A stretch of DNA of 64,000 nt from JAJAZB01 sp965249815 (GTDB taxonomy: Bacteria; Bacteroidota; Bacteroidia; Cytophagales; Spirosomataceae), in NCBI GenBank assembly GCA_965249815.1, contig CBDFMV010000003.1, positions 248,001 through 312,000 of the forward strand. Reading direction: 5' to 3'. The position numbers and the translations under genes were made by a program. Of the stretch, positions 36,072-45,621 are shown piece after piece. Below the pieces are notes generated by a model. The model was not told the DNA's origin. It saw only the letters and a list, made by a program, of their open reading frames with translations, and searched no databases. Position 1 is the stretch's first letter, and every line of letters starts with the position of its first letter.

Positions 36072-36393
36072 GAAGTGGCTGAGGTTTTAGCAGTTTAATG
36101 TTTGAGGTTTAACGTTTAACGAAAAGAAACAGCAATGCCTTAAACGTTAGACCTTAAACTTCAAACGTTAAACCTACATTGAACTGCCTGGAAAACACCG
36201 CCCACCGCCCGGTTCGTTCCGTCGGCAACAATATCGCCGGGGCCGTAACGGACGAGTGCGGGGAATGAACTAAATTTGTAGCCGCCGATTTAAGGATTAA
36301 TCACGATTTTGCAGCCTTTTTTTCGTTTAAAACGGGTCTGCTTTCCCCCAAAAAACCGCGTAAATCAGCGGTTCAGACGACAACGATACGAAA
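36072..36393. other. Intergenic region upstream of secA (322 bp)
   Basis: Contains the repeat hairpin at 36091-36175, then GC-rich sequence without a gene, a TAAATTTG (36271-36278) that matches the Bacteroidota -7 box TAnnTTTG but has no clear TTG at -33, and an AT-rich leader up to the secA start. Confidence 0.6.
36091..36175. repeat. Degenerate repeat hairpin upstream of secA
   Basis: Left words TTTGAGGTTTAACGTTTAAC (36101-36120), right words TTAAACGTTAGACC and CAAACGTTAAACC: imperfectly complementary, with a roughly 7-nt period. Same family as 4417. Confidence 0.6.
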
Positions 36394-39300
36394 ATGCTCA
36401 ATTTCCTCACCAAAGGCATTTCCAAAATGTTCGGCACCAAATCGGAGCGCGACATCAAGGAAATTTTGCCCTACGTTCAGCAAACCAACGCCGAATTCAG
36501 CAAACTGGCGTCGCTCACCGACGACCAGCTTCGCGCCCAGACGGCGGAATTGAAAGCCATCATCGCCGAACGCCTGCGCAGCATCGACGAGCAAATCGCC
36601 GCCCTCCGCCAGCGCATTCAGGACGAGCCGGAGATGGACGTCCACGAAAAAGAAACGCTCTTCAACAACCTCGATAAACTCGACGTCGAGCACAACAAGG
36701 TGCTTGAAGCCGTACTCCTCGAACTGCTGCCCCGCGCCTTTGCCGTCGTGAAAGAAACCGCCCGGCGGTTCAAGGAAAACGGCAAACTGGAAGTCACCGT
36801 CACGGTACACGACCAGTTCATCGCCGCCCAGAAAAGCAACGTCATCATTGACGGCGACCGCGCCACCTGGGCCAACCAGTGGTCGGCGGCGGGCAACCTC
36901 ATCACCTGGGACATGGTCCACTACGACGTGCAGCTCATCGGCGGCGCGGTGCTCCACCAGGGGAAAATCGCCGAAATGGCCACAGGCGAAGGCAAAACGC
37001 TCGTTTCGACCCTGCCCGCCTACCTCAACGCCCTCGGCGGCAAGGGCGTCCACATCGTGACGGTCAACGATTACCTCGCCAAGCGCGACTCCGAGTGGAA
37101 CGCGCCGCTGTTCGAGTTTCACGGCCTCACCGTCGATTGCATCGACAAGCACGAACCCAACACCGACGAGCGCCGCCAGGCCTACCTCGCCGACATCACC
37201 TACGGCACCAACAACGAGTTTGGCTTCGACTACCTGCGCGACAACATGGCCCGCACGCCCGAGGAAATGGTGCAGCGCAAACACCACTACGCAATGGTGG
37301 ACGAAGTGGACTCCGTGCTTGTGGACGACGCCCGGACGCCACTCATCATCAGCGGCCCCGTGCCGCGCGGCGACGAGCAGGAATTCGTGGCCCTGAAACC
37401 CCGGATTACCCGACTCGTGGACGCCCAGAAGCAAATCGTGCAGGCGCTGCTCATCGACGCCAAAAAGAAGATTGCCGCGGGCGATACCAAAGAAGGCGGC
37501 CTGTCGCTGTTCCGGGCGCACCGGGGGTTGCCCAAAAGCAAGCCCCTCATCAAGTATCTGAGCGAAACGGGCATCCAGGCCATCATGCGGGCCACCGAAA
37601 ACGAATTCATGCAGGAAAACAGCAAGCGGATGCCCGAAGCCGACGCGCCGCTGCTGTTCACGATAGAGGAAAAAAACAACCAGGTCGAACTCACCGAAAA
37701 AGGCATCGACTTCCTGACCGGTGAAGACGAAGACCCGACCTTTTTCGTGCTGCCCGACATGGCGATTCAACTCAACGCCATCGAGACGAGCGCGGAACTT
37801 TCCGACCACGACAAGGTCGTTCAGAAAGAAGACCTCATCCGCGATTATTCGGTCAAAACCCAGCGGATTCACACAGTCAACCAGCTTTTGAAAGCCTACG
37901 CCCTGTTCGAGAAAGACGTCGAGTACGTCATCATGGACGGCAAGGTGAAAATCGTGGACGAGCAGACCGGCCGCATCATGGAAGGCCGCCGCTACTCCGA
38001 CGGGCTGCATCAGGCCATCGAGGCGAAGGAAGCCGTGAAGGTGGAAGACGCCACCCAGACCTACGCCACGGTGACGCTCCAGAATTACTTCCGGATGTAC
38101 CACAAACTCTGCGGCATGACCGGCACCGCCGAGACCGAAGCGGGCGAATTCTGGCAGATTTACAAACTCGACGTGGTGGTAATTCCGACCAACCGGGCCA
38201 TCGTCCGCGCCGACGAGCAGGATAAAGTCTACAAAACCGTGCGCGAGAAGTACAACGCCGTGGTGGACGAAATCCAGGCGCTGGTCGAGAAAGGCCGTCC
38301 GGTGCTGGTCGGTACGACCTCGGTCGAAAACTCCGAAATCCTGAGCCGGATGCTGACCCTGCGCAAGGTTCAGCACCAGGTGCTCAACGCCAAATACCAC
38401 CAGCGCGAAGCCGAAATCGTGTCGGAAGCCGGGAAATCGGGCACCGTGACGATTGCCACCAACATGGCCGGTCGCGGAACGGACATCAAACTTTCGCCCG
38501 ACAGCCGGGCGGCGGGCGGGCTGGCCATCGTCGGCACCGAGCGCCACGAGTCGCGCCGGGTGGACCGGCAGTTGCGCGGGCGGGCGGGCCGCCAGGGTGA
38601 TCCCGGCACGTCGCAGTTTTTCGTGTCGCTCGAAGACAACCTCATGCGGCTTTTCGGCTCCGAACGCATTGCCAAGGTGATGGACCGCATGGGCATGGAA
38701 GAAGGCGAGGTGATTCAGCACTCGATGATTACGTCGAGCATCGAACGGGCGCAGAAAAAGGTCGAGGAAAACAACTTCGGCATCCGCAAGCGCCTGCTCG
38801 AATACGACGACGTGATGAACTACCAGCGCGACGCCATTTACAAACGCCGCCGCAACGCCCTCTACGGTGACCGCCTCGCCCTCGACATCGACAACACGCT
38901 CTACGACGTGAGTGAGGAACTCGTCAACAACGCCGAGGCCAACTACGACGAACTCGAAATCCGCACGCTGGCCTCGCTGGGCATCGAGCCGCCCTTCAGC
39001 CGCGAGGAATTCACCAGCCTGAAACTACCGCAGCGCGCTCAGCGCCTGTACGAAGCCGCCGAAAAACACTACCAGGAAAAAAACAAGGCGATTGCAGCCA
39101 AGGCGATTCCGGTGTTCAAGGACGTGCTCTCCGAGCGCGGGGCTACGGTCGAGGAAATCATCGTGCCCATCAGCGACGGGCTGCGGCACGCGTACGTGGC
39201 CGTCGACGTGCGCAAAACGGTGGAAAACGGGGGCCGCGAACTCATCCGCGAGATGGAGCAGTTCATCACGTTGAGCATCATCGACCAGGAGTGGAAAGAA

Positions 39301-39774
39301 CACCTCCGCGAGATGGACGACCTCAAGCAGAGCGTGCAGAACGCCGTTTTCGAGCAAAAAGACCCGCTGCTGATTTACAAATTCGAGTCCATCGAGTTGT
39401 TCAAGCAATTCGTCAGCAAGGTCAATTTCGACACGATTTCGTTCCTCATGCGGGCCGACATTCCGCAGGAAGAAGCCACACCGGTGGCCCCGCAATCCCA
39501 GCCGCAGCAGCGCCGCCCCGAGCCGCAACCTAAACTCCGCGCCGGTCGCGACGACCTCGCCGACCTCGTGGGCGGCCTCAGCCAGGCCATCCAGCAGGAC
39601 GCCGCCGTGGCCGAACCGGAACCCATCCGGGCGCAACCCCGCCACGCCATTAAAATCGCCGACCGCAACCAGCGCGTGAGCGTGCAGTACCGCGACGGCC
39701 GCATCGAGCGCGACGTGAAGTACAAAAAAGTAGAGCAGGACGTGCAAAACGGCCTTTGCGTGGTGATCGCCTGA
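36394..39774 (+). CDS. secA: Protein translocase ATPase SecA
   Basis: 1126-aa ATPase driving SecYEG export. Walker A GEGKT at residues 198-202, DEVD at 303-306, helicase motif VLVGTTSVENSEILS and TNMAGRGTDIKL, and the RQLRGRAGRQGDPG arginine-finger region are all intact. The C-terminus ends KKVEQDVQNGLCVVIA, with no Cys/His zinc-binding SecB tail. The insert typical of Bacteroidota SecA between the first nucleotide-binding and preprotein domains makes it longer than the roughly 900-aa E. coli protein. Single gene, terminator at 39855. Confidence 0.97.
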   Translation: MLNFLTKGISKMFGTKSERDIKEILPYVQQTNAEFSKLASLTDDQLRAQTAELKAIIAERLRSIDEQIAALRQRIQDEPEMDVHEKETLFNNLDKLDVEHNKVLEAVLLELLPRAFAVVKETARRFKENGKLEVTVTVHDQFIAAQKSNVIIDGDRATWANQWSAAGNLITWDMVHYDVQLIGGAVLHQGKIAEMATGEGKTLVSTLPAYLNALGGKGVHIVTVNDYLAKRDSEWNAPLFEFHGLTVDCIDKHEPNTDERRQAYLADITYGTNNEFGFDYLRDNMARTPEEMVQRKHHYAMVDEVDSVLVDDARTPLIISGPVPRGDEQEFVALKPRITRLVDAQKQIVQALLIDAKKKIAAGDTKEGGLSLFRAHRGLPKSKPLIKYLSETGIQAIMRATENEFMQENSKRMPEADAPLLFTIEEKNNQVELTEKGIDFLTGEDEDPTFFVLPDMAIQLNAIETSAELSDHDKVVQKEDLIRDYSVKTQRIHTVNQLLKAYALFEKDVEYVIMDGKVKIVDEQTGRIMEGRRYSDGLHQAIEAKEAVKVEDATQTYATVTLQNYFRMYHKLCGMTGTAETEAGEFWQIYKLDVVVIPTNRAIVRADEQDKVYKTVREKYNAVVDEIQALVEKGRPVLVGTTSVENSEILSRMLTLRKVQHQVLNAKYHQREAEIVSEAGKSGTVTIATNMAGRGTDIKLSPDSRAAGGLAIVGTERHESRRVDRQLRGRAGRQGDPGTSQFFVSLEDNLMRLFGSERIAKVMDRMGMEEGEVIQHSMITSSIERAQKKVEENNFGIRKRLLEYDDVMNYQRDAIYKRRRNALYGDRLALDIDNTLYDVSEELVNNAEANYDELEIRTLASLGIEPPFSREEFTSLKLPQRAQRLYEAAEKHYQEKNKAIAAKAIPVFKDVLSERGATVEEIIVPISDGLRHAYVAVDVRKTVENGGRELIREMEQFITLSIIDQEWKEHLREMDDLKQSVQNAVFEQKDPLLIYKFESIELFKQFVSKVNFDTISFLMRADIPQEEATPVAPQSQPQQRRPEPQPKLRAGRDDLADLVGGLSQAIQQDAAVAEPEPIRAQPRHAIKIADRNQRVSVQYRDGRIERDVKYKKVEQDVQNGLCVVIA

Positions 39775-39780
39775 CCGCTC

Positions 39781-39850
39781 GTCGTGCCCCCGCTCCGCGT
39801 GGCACGACGTATTCTACGCAGAGTCGTGCCCCGCCGAGCGGAGGCACGAC
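39781..39850. repeat. Paired inverted repeats after secA
   Basis: GTCGTGCC (39781-39788) with GGCACGAC (39801-39808), and GTCGTGCC (39823-39830) with GGCACGAC (39843-39850). Two near-identical hairpins in a row just before the terminator. Confidence 0.6.
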
Positions 39851-39854
39851 ACGA

Positions 39855-39886
39855 AACGCCCCGGCTTTTCAGCCGGGGCGTTTTTC
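39855..39886 (+). terminator. Terminator after secA
   Basis: AACGCCCCGGCT (39855-39866) with AGCCGGGGCGTT (39871-39882), then T-run TTTTT. Confidence 0.85.
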
Positions 39887-39979
39887 GTTTGCACCTGAAC
39901 AGCGCCGCAAGGCGATTGCGCGATTTTAAGTACTTTTCCACCCACAAATTCCTGACGCCCACCCTCTGACCTCTTGACT

Positions 39980-42040
39980 ATGAACCGGTTCGTTCCCCTC
40001 TGCTGGTTCGTTTCCGCCCTCGCGCTTCCGGGTGCCTTTGCCCAAAATCCCCAAACCGCCCGCCTGAAGCGGGAATTGGCCGCAGCGAAAACGGACACCA
40101 GCCGGGTGCTGCTGATGGCCGACATCAGCGGTTCGTACCGCTTCTCCAAGCCCGATTCGTCGCTGGCCTACGCCCAGCGGGGTTTAGCCCTGGCCGAGCA
40201 CATCCGGTTTGCCAGGGGCGAAGGCCGCTGCCTGACCCGGCTCGGACACAACATCATGGAACGGGGTAACCTGCCTCTGGCTTTGCGGCACTGCCTGAAA
40301 GCTCAGCACCTGAACGAAGAGAATAGGGACTGGTTGGGTTTAGCGCAAACCCTTAATGTCCTGGGTCTCGTTTACAATACCTTGGGGGATTACGCCCAGG
40401 CACGAAGTTATTTCTTACAAGGGGTGGCCGTTTATCAACAAAAGAAACTCCAAACGGATGCGGAACTATCCGCGTTGTTCTACAACACCGGGGTTATGCA
40501 TCTGAAGCAAAATCAATTGGATTCTGCTTCTTACTTTCTTCAAAAGGCTTATCAACTTGCCAGCCACTCAGCAGCCATCCAACAGAGCACACGGGGAAAT
40601 CCACTTACATTCATCCTGCGTGAACTGGGGAACGTACAGGTTCGCCTCCGGCACGAGGAACAAGCCTTGAACTGGTACCGAAAGGCAATCCAGGTATCTC
40701 AGGCTGAAAACGACCAGCGGAGTTTGTCCCAAACGTTCTTGTTTATGGCCGAGGTATACCGAACTCGAAACCAGCCTGATTCCAGCACTTTTTACGCCCG
40801 CAAGGCCCTCGCCACCGCCCAAACTCTGTCTTCCATGCTGGGCATTTTGCAGTCCAGCACCTTGCTGAGCGATTTCTTCAAAACTCCACACCAGCCCGAC
40901 AGCGCGCTCAAATACCTGGAAATCGCTGTCGCCGCCCGCGACAGCCTTTTCAACCAGAAGCGCATTCAGGAACTCCAGGGCATCAACTTCGACGAGCAAC
41001 GCCGGGCGCGCCGGGCCGAAGCCGCCCGTGAACGCTTCGAGAGTCAGGTGGAAATTTACGCCCTGCTGGCTGGGCTGGTCGTGTTGCTCGTCGGGGCGGT
41101 TCTTCTCTGGCGCACCAACCAACGGCAACGGCGGGCCAACGCGTTGCTTCACCACCAGAAGCAGGAAATCGATCAGCAACGCACCACCGCTGAAAACGCC
41201 CTGACCGAACTCAAAACTACCCAAACGCAACTCATTCAATCGGAGAAAATGGCGAGTCTGGGCGAGTTGACGGCGGGCATCGCCCACGAGATTCAGAACC
41301 CGTTGAATTTCGTCAATAATTTTTCGGAAGTCAGCGTCGAACTGATCGACGAGTTGAAAGAAGAACTGCGGGCCGGTCAGCCGGGAAATGCCCTTGAAAT
41401 CGCGGATGACCTGAATCAGAACCTGGCTAAAATCACCCAGCACGGCAAGCGGGCGTCGTCGATCGTGCGCGGAATGCTCGAACACGCCCGCACCAGCACC
41501 GGCGAACGCCAGCCCACCGACCTCAACGCCCTTGCCGACGAGGCCCTGCGCCTGAGTTACCACGGCCTGCGGCGGTCCGACGTTTCGGCGAAAGACGGTG
41601 CTTTCAACGCCCGCCTGACCACCGATTTCGACGAACGCCTCACCGCCGTTGACGTCATCCCGCAGGACCTCAGCCGGGTGTTTCTGAATCTGTTCAACAA
41701 CGCTTTTTATGCCGTGCAGGAAAAGAAAAAAAGGGCCGACGCGGAATTTAAGCCGGAGGTCAGCGTCAGTACCCGGCAAACGGGCAGTGCCGTCGAAATC
41801 CGCGTCCGGGACAACGGCAACGGCATTCCGGCGGCGGCGCTGGAAAAAATCTTCCAGCCGTTCTTTACCACAAAACCCGCCGGACAAGGCACCGGGCTGG
41901 GCCTGAGCCTGAGTTATGACATCGTCACCCAGGGCCACGGCGGCACACTCAAGGTCGATACGCTACAAGGTGAGTTTACGGAGTTTGTCGTAACCTTGCC
42001 CGTTTCGGTTCGCCAACCGGCAGCCTCTCCACCGGTGTGA
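39980..42040 (+). CDS. TPR-containing sensor histidine kinase
   Basis: 686 aa. A signal sequence (FVPLCWFVSALALPGAFAQ), then an about 300-residue periplasmic tetratricopeptide-repeat region, one transmembrane helix near 357-375 (YALLAGLVVLLVGAVLLW) and a coiled coil leading to the H-box ELTAGIAHEIQNPLNFVNNF with His436. The HATPase domain has LFNNAFYAV (N box), VRDNGNGIP (G1) and GQGTGLGLSLSYDIV (G2). No adjacent response regulator, so its partner lies elsewhere. Start ATG 39980; a TTG at 39974 is less likely. Confidence 0.88.
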   Translation: MNRFVPLCWFVSALALPGAFAQNPQTARLKRELAAAKTDTSRVLLMADISGSYRFSKPDSSLAYAQRGLALAEHIRFARGEGRCLTRLGHNIMERGNLPLALRHCLKAQHLNEENRDWLGLAQTLNVLGLVYNTLGDYAQARSYFLQGVAVYQQKKLQTDAELSALFYNTGVMHLKQNQLDSASYFLQKAYQLASHSAAIQQSTRGNPLTFILRELGNVQVRLRHEEQALNWYRKAIQVSQAENDQRSLSQTFLFMAEVYRTRNQPDSSTFYARKALATAQTLSSMLGILQSSTLLSDFFKTPHQPDSALKYLEIAVAARDSLFNQKRIQELQGINFDEQRRARRAEAARERFESQVEIYALLAGLVVLLVGAVLLWRTNQRQRRANALLHHQKQEIDQQRTTAENALTELKTTQTQLIQSEKMASLGELTAGIAHEIQNPLNFVNNFSEVSVELIDELKEELRAGQPGNALEIADDLNQNLAKITQHGKRASSIVRGMLEHARTSTGERQPTDLNALADEALRLSYHGLRRSDVSAKDGAFNARLTTDFDERLTAVDVIPQDLSRVFLNLFNNAFYAVQEKKKRADAEFKPEVSVSTRQTGSAVEIRVRDNGNGIPAAALEKIFQPFFTTKPAGQGTGLGLSLSYDIVTQGHGGTLKVDTLQGEFTEFVVTLPVSVRQPAASPPV

Positions 42041-42076
42041 CCATTTTTAAACCGCCGTTGCTTACCTTTGCTCCGC

Positions 42077-42652
42077 ATGTTGTCGACTCCTATGAACTCC
42101 CGGACTTCCCTGCGCTTCGGCGTTCTCACCCTAATGGTGCTGCTGGCGGCTTTCAGCCGATTGATTCCCCACGCGCCTAATTTCACGGCCGTCGGCGCAA
42201 TGGCGCTGTTCGGCGGCGCGTACTTTACCGATAAAAAGTGGGCGTTTCTGGTGCCACTGCTGGCCATGTGGCTGAGCGACATCGTGCTCAACAACGTCGT
42301 GTACCGCCAGTACTACCCGACGTTCACGCTCGAAATAAACCCGTGGACCTACGGCACGTTTGCCGTTCTCGTCGGCCTGGGCTTCGGTTTGTTGAAAAAA
42401 GCGTACCCCAGTTCGGTGGTCGTGACGAGCCTGCTGGCTTCGGTGATTTTCTTTCTGGTTTCCAATTTTTCGGTCTGGCTGGGCAGCACCGCTTATCCGC
42501 AAAACGCCACCGGCCTGTTGCTGTGCTACATGGCCGGCGAACCGTTTTTCTGGAATACGCTCTTTGGCGACCTGTTTTATTGCGGGGTGCTGTTTGGCGG
42601 GTTCAGCCTGATTCAGCGGCGTTTCCCGCAACTGACCTTGCAGCGGATTTAA
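42077..42652 (+). CDS. DUF6580-like putative transport membrane protein
   Basis: About 191 aa, roughly six transmembrane helices, with NFTAVGAMALFGGAYF, WAFLVPLLAMWLSDIVLNN and FLVSNFSVWLGS. This resembles DUF6580 proteins, described as putative transport proteins with a fold like ECF S-components; I am moderately sure of that family. A TACCTTTG -7 box at 42063-42070 lies just before the ATG, so the start may instead be at 42092 (MNSRTSLRFG). Followed by a strong terminator. Confidence 0.65.
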   Translation: MLSTPMNSRTSLRFGVLTLMVLLAAFSRLIPHAPNFTAVGAMALFGGAYFTDKKWAFLVPLLAMWLSDIVLNNVVYRQYYPTFTLEINPWTYGTFAVLVGLGFGLLKKAYPSSVVVTSLLASVIFFLVSNFSVWLGSTAYPQNATGLLLCYMAGEPFFWNTLFGDLFYCGVLFGGFSLIQRRFPQLTLQRI

Positions 42653-42666
42653 GAAAATTCCTTCCG

Positions 42667-42703
42667 AAAAAGCGGTGAGTCCCAACGACTCACCGCTTTT
42701 TTT
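42667..42703 (+). terminator. Terminator after the DUF6580-like gene
   Basis: AGCGGTGAGTC (42671-42681) with GACTCACCGCT (42687-42697), followed by seven T. Confidence 0.88.
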
Positions 42704-43055
42704 ATGCCCGAATGCCGCGTTCGTTCAGGCGGGTTCGTTCGCCGGAATTGCCTTTGGCTGCGCTCCCTTCACCGCCCAACGATGCCATGCTGGAAGCAGA
42801 AAAACCGTTCGATAAATTAATCGAATAACCGCTTGGTTTTTAGAAAATTAACCCTTACTTCGTTCTGCTAAACCGGGCAACCGGTTTTCTTTCTTTCCCG
42901 CCCGTACAACCACCTCGCCGCGCTCCGTTTCAACGCCGGTCTTTCCGACTGACTGATACCCTCGTTTCCCGGCTGTAAAGGCCAGGTTTTGGTGCTTTAC
43001 CCCGTCGTACCCGACGGGCTTTTCGTGTTTTGTTAACCTCCAAATCCCTCTTTTT
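42704..43055. other. Intergenic region upstream of lipoprotein gene; possible leader RNA
   Basis: No coding sequence seen in 350 bp. A weak promoter (TTG at 42833-42835, 20-bp spacer, TACTTCG at 42856-42862) and, about 140 bp later, a hairpin CCCGTCG/CGACGGG (43001-43018) followed by T-rich sequence could delimit a leader or small RNA. Confidence 0.35.
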
Positions 43056-43985
43056 ATGAAAAAGCTATTCGTACTTCTGTTGCTCACGGGCAGCGTGTGG
43101 CTGGTGCAGTGCAGCCGCCCCGATTCCGACCCGACCCCCACCGCCGCCCGCGCCCTTCGCGAAGGCGATGACGGCGACGACGCGACCATTCAGGCCCCCG
43201 GTGCCCCCGCACCCGCGGCCGTTACGTTTGCTTACGCGCTGGTGGTGCCGCCTTCGGGCGGCAGCGCCGGGCTTTCGTACCTTTTCTGGGTAGACCTCTG
43301 CACGGGCGTGTACACGTACATTTCCCAGATTACGGGCGCGTTTGGCGGGGCCGTTCAGCCCTTGAAATGGGCCACGGGGATTTCCAAAATTTACCAGAAC
43401 ACCACGGATCTGTACCTGACCACGGGCGCGCAGTCGAACGCGCCGGGCAGTTTGTTTAAGGTCAACATCGCCAGCGGCGTGGCCACGTTCATCGCCAACA
43501 CGACGACGCCCGCCAGCGTACCCATCAACCTGAAAGACATCGACATGTTCTACTCCGATTTCGTGTACTTTGCCATCGTCGAGGGCACCAACAAGGTCGT
43601 GAAGGTGAACGTCAGCACCGGCGTGTGTCAGTTTTTCGTGGCGGCCCCCACCACCGGGCAGCTCAACGGCCTCACCTGGGACATCAACCGACACCTGTGG
43701 GTGATCAACTCCAACGGCTCGACGGTGGTCCCGTCGCGGTTCGGCGACATGTGGGAGTACGACATCACCACGACCTACTACGGCGCGAAGTCGTACAATT
43801 CGCCCTCCATCCTGCCCCTGGCCAAAGAAGTCGGCCTGCACTGGGAAGCCCCGGCCCCCTGCACGCCGAAGCACTTTTTCGTGGCCAACATCCTCAGTTT
43901 CATTACGTACAACCCCACGTTGAACCCCGCGCCGCCGGTATTTTTGAATGTCCAGCGACCCACTGTCGATTTCGCCCGGCGGTGA
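43056..43985 (+). CDS. Putative lipoprotein with beta-propeller-like body
   Basis: 309 aa. Signal with lipobox VWLVQCSRP, then a short Pro/Ala/Asp-rich linker (about 25-55) and a body of repeated VNIASGVATFIANT-, VNVSTGVCQFFVA-like units, plausibly a beta propeller. The C-terminus ends VQRPTVDFARR with no sorting domain seen. Family not recognised. It has its own terminator at 44001. Confidence 0.65.
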   Translation: MKKLFVLLLLTGSVWLVQCSRPDSDPTPTAARALREGDDGDDATIQAPGAPAPAAVTFAYALVVPPSGGSAGLSYLFWVDLCTGVYTYISQITGAFGGAVQPLKWATGISKIYQNTTDLYLTTGAQSNAPGSLFKVNIASGVATFIANTTTPASVPINLKDIDMFYSDFVYFAIVEGTNKVVKVNVSTGVCQFFVAAPTTGQLNGLTWDINRHLWVINSNGSTVVPSRFGDMWEYDITTTYYGAKSYNSPSILPLAKEVGLHWEAPAPCTPKHFFVANILSFITYNPTLNPAPPVFLNVQRPTVDFARR

Positions 43986-44000
43986 GGGCCGTTTTTTATG

Positions 44001-44034
44001 AAAAAGCAGGCTGCCAAAGCAGCCCGCTTTTTTT
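44001..44034 (+). terminator. Terminator after lipoprotein gene
   Basis: AAAAGCAGGCTGC with GCAGCCCGCTTTT (one mismatch), followed by a T-run. Confidence 0.8.
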
Positions 44035-44086
44035 GTGCTGTTGAACAAACTGCCGTGTTTTTAGCTTTTTTGCGAAACGGCTTCCC

Positions 44087-45142
44087 ATGGTTCTGAAACT
44101 TCTCGGCCTCTTGCTGGCGCTCGTGGTGGTGTTCGTCGTGGTGGCGGTGGTAATTGGGTATTTTTTTCTATCCGCCCCGACGTACCACGGGCCGGTGAGC
44201 GACCACTTCGATGGGAAGCAGTTTTTCAACCCCGACGGCAAAAAGGCCAGCGGTTTTCCCGAACTCCTCAAGTGGGTGACCCACCGCAACCAGGGGCCGT
44301 GGGAAACCACCACCGAAACCCGCTACGGCCCCAAACCGCCGGAGCGCGTGGGCGCGGGCGAGTTGCGCGTGACGTTCGTCAACCACTCCACGTTTCTGAT
44401 TCAGCTCGACGGGCTGAACATCCTCACCGACCCGATCTACGAGCAGCGCGTCAGTCCGTTTCAGTGGGCGGGGCCGAAACGAACGCGCCCGCCGGGCATC
44501 CGCTTCGAGGATTTGCCCAAAATCGACCTGCTGCTGCTGAGCCATAACCACTGGGACCACCTCGAAATCGGGACGGTGCGGCGGCTGGTGCAGCGCGACC
44601 ACCCGCGCGTGGTGACGCCGCTGGGCGTACGTCAGTTTCTCGAAAAAAACGGTGCCCCCGGCGCGCTGGATCTGGATTGGGGCCAGGAAAGCAAAATCAC
44701 CGATTCGCTCACCGTGGCCTGCGTGCGGGCGCAGCATTTTTCGGGCCGGGGCATGGCCGACCGCGACGCCACGCTCTGGTGCGGTTACGTGCTGAAATCG
44801 CCGCACGGGGCCGTGTATTTCGCGGGCGACAGCGGCTACGGGCCGTTTTTCCGGGAAATCGGCCAGCAACACGGGCCGTTTCGGCTGGCCATCATTCCGA
44901 TCGGGGCTTATAAACCGGCCTGGTTCATGTCGCCCATCCACTGCTCGCCGGGCGAAGCCGTGCAGATTCACCGCGACGTGCGGTCGAACCAAAGCGTGGC
45001 CTGCCACTTCGGCACGTTCCCGCTGGCCGACGACAGCCACGACGACCCCATCACCGACCTGAAAACCGCCCTGCGCACGAATCAGATTCCGGAGGAGCGA
45101 TTTTGGATTTTGAACGAAGGCGAAGGACGGATGGTGAAATAG
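44087..45142 (+). CDS. Metallo-beta-lactamase-fold hydrolase, NAPE-PLD-like
   Basis: 351 aa. An N-terminal transmembrane anchor (LLGLLLALVVVFVVVAVVIG), then the zinc motif HNHWDH (H153, H155, D157, H158) and downstream GDSGYG and HFGTFPLADD, which carry the remaining ligands. The overall pattern, with VTFVNHSTFLIQLDGLNILTDPIY, matches the UlaG/N-acyl-phosphatidylethanolamine phospholipase D-like branch. Membrane-attached. Followed 38 bp later by the OsmC gene. Substrate unknown. Confidence 0.85.
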   Translation: MVLKLLGLLLALVVVFVVVAVVIGYFFLSAPTYHGPVSDHFDGKQFFNPDGKKASGFPELLKWVTHRNQGPWETTTETRYGPKPPERVGAGELRVTFVNHSTFLIQLDGLNILTDPIYEQRVSPFQWAGPKRTRPPGIRFEDLPKIDLLLLSHNHWDHLEIGTVRRLVQRDHPRVVTPLGVRQFLEKNGAPGALDLDWGQESKITDSLTVACVRAQHFSGRGMADRDATLWCGYVLKSPHGAVYFAGDSGYGPFFREIGQQHGPFRLAIIPIGAYKPAWFMSPIHCSPGEAVQIHRDVRSNQSVACHFGTFPLADDSHDDPITDLKTALRTNQIPEERFWILNEGEGRMVK

Positions 45143-45180
45143 CGCTTGTAGCTGTTGGAACCTCAAACTCAAAACCAAGA

Positions 45181-45621
45181 ATGCCAGCCACCGTCAAGGC
45201 CACGATTGGCCAGCAGAACTACCTGACCACGCTGTCCACCGACGCGCACACCTGGACGGTGGACGAACCCGCCGACGTGGGCGGCAACAACGCCGGTCCG
45301 AGGCCGGGCGAACTGCTTGCCGCCAGCCTGGCTTCCTGCGCGGCCATCACGCTGCGGATGTACGTGGACCGCAAAGGCTGGCCGGTGGAAGAAATCACGG
45401 TTTGGGCCACTGTCGAGCGGGACGCGGAAGCCAACCTGACCACGTTTCAGTGCCAGGTTTCGGCGACGGGCAACCTGACGGACGAGCAGCGGGGCCGGTT
45501 GCTGCACATCGCCAAAGCCTGTCCGGTGCATAAAATGCTCACCAACCCGATTGCCATTCACACGGAGTTGGTCGTTGAATCCACCGAAGTATTTGCTCAA
45601 CAAACTGATTTTAAGCCATGA
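45181..45621 (+). CDS. OsmC family peroxiredoxin-like protein
   Basis: 146 aa. The two redox cysteines lie in ASLASCAAITLRM (C53) and KACPVHKML (C114), the OsmC/Ohr pattern, and PGELLAASLASC is typical. OsmC proteins reduce organic hydroperoxides or act as thiol-based sensors. Start ATG 45181 gives the normal length. Its stop overlaps the next ATG (ATGA, 45618-45621). Confidence 0.88.
   Translation: MPATVKATIGQQNYLTTLSTDAHTWTVDEPADVGGNNAGPRPGELLAASLASCAAITLRMYVDRKGWPVEEITVWATVERDAEANLTTFQCQVSATGNLTDEQRGRLLHIAKACPVHKMLTNPIAIHTELVVESTEVFAQQTDFKP

Noticed and set aside
36373..38721. Long open frame antisense to secA
   Set aside because: Composition artefact opposite an intact secA with all motifs.
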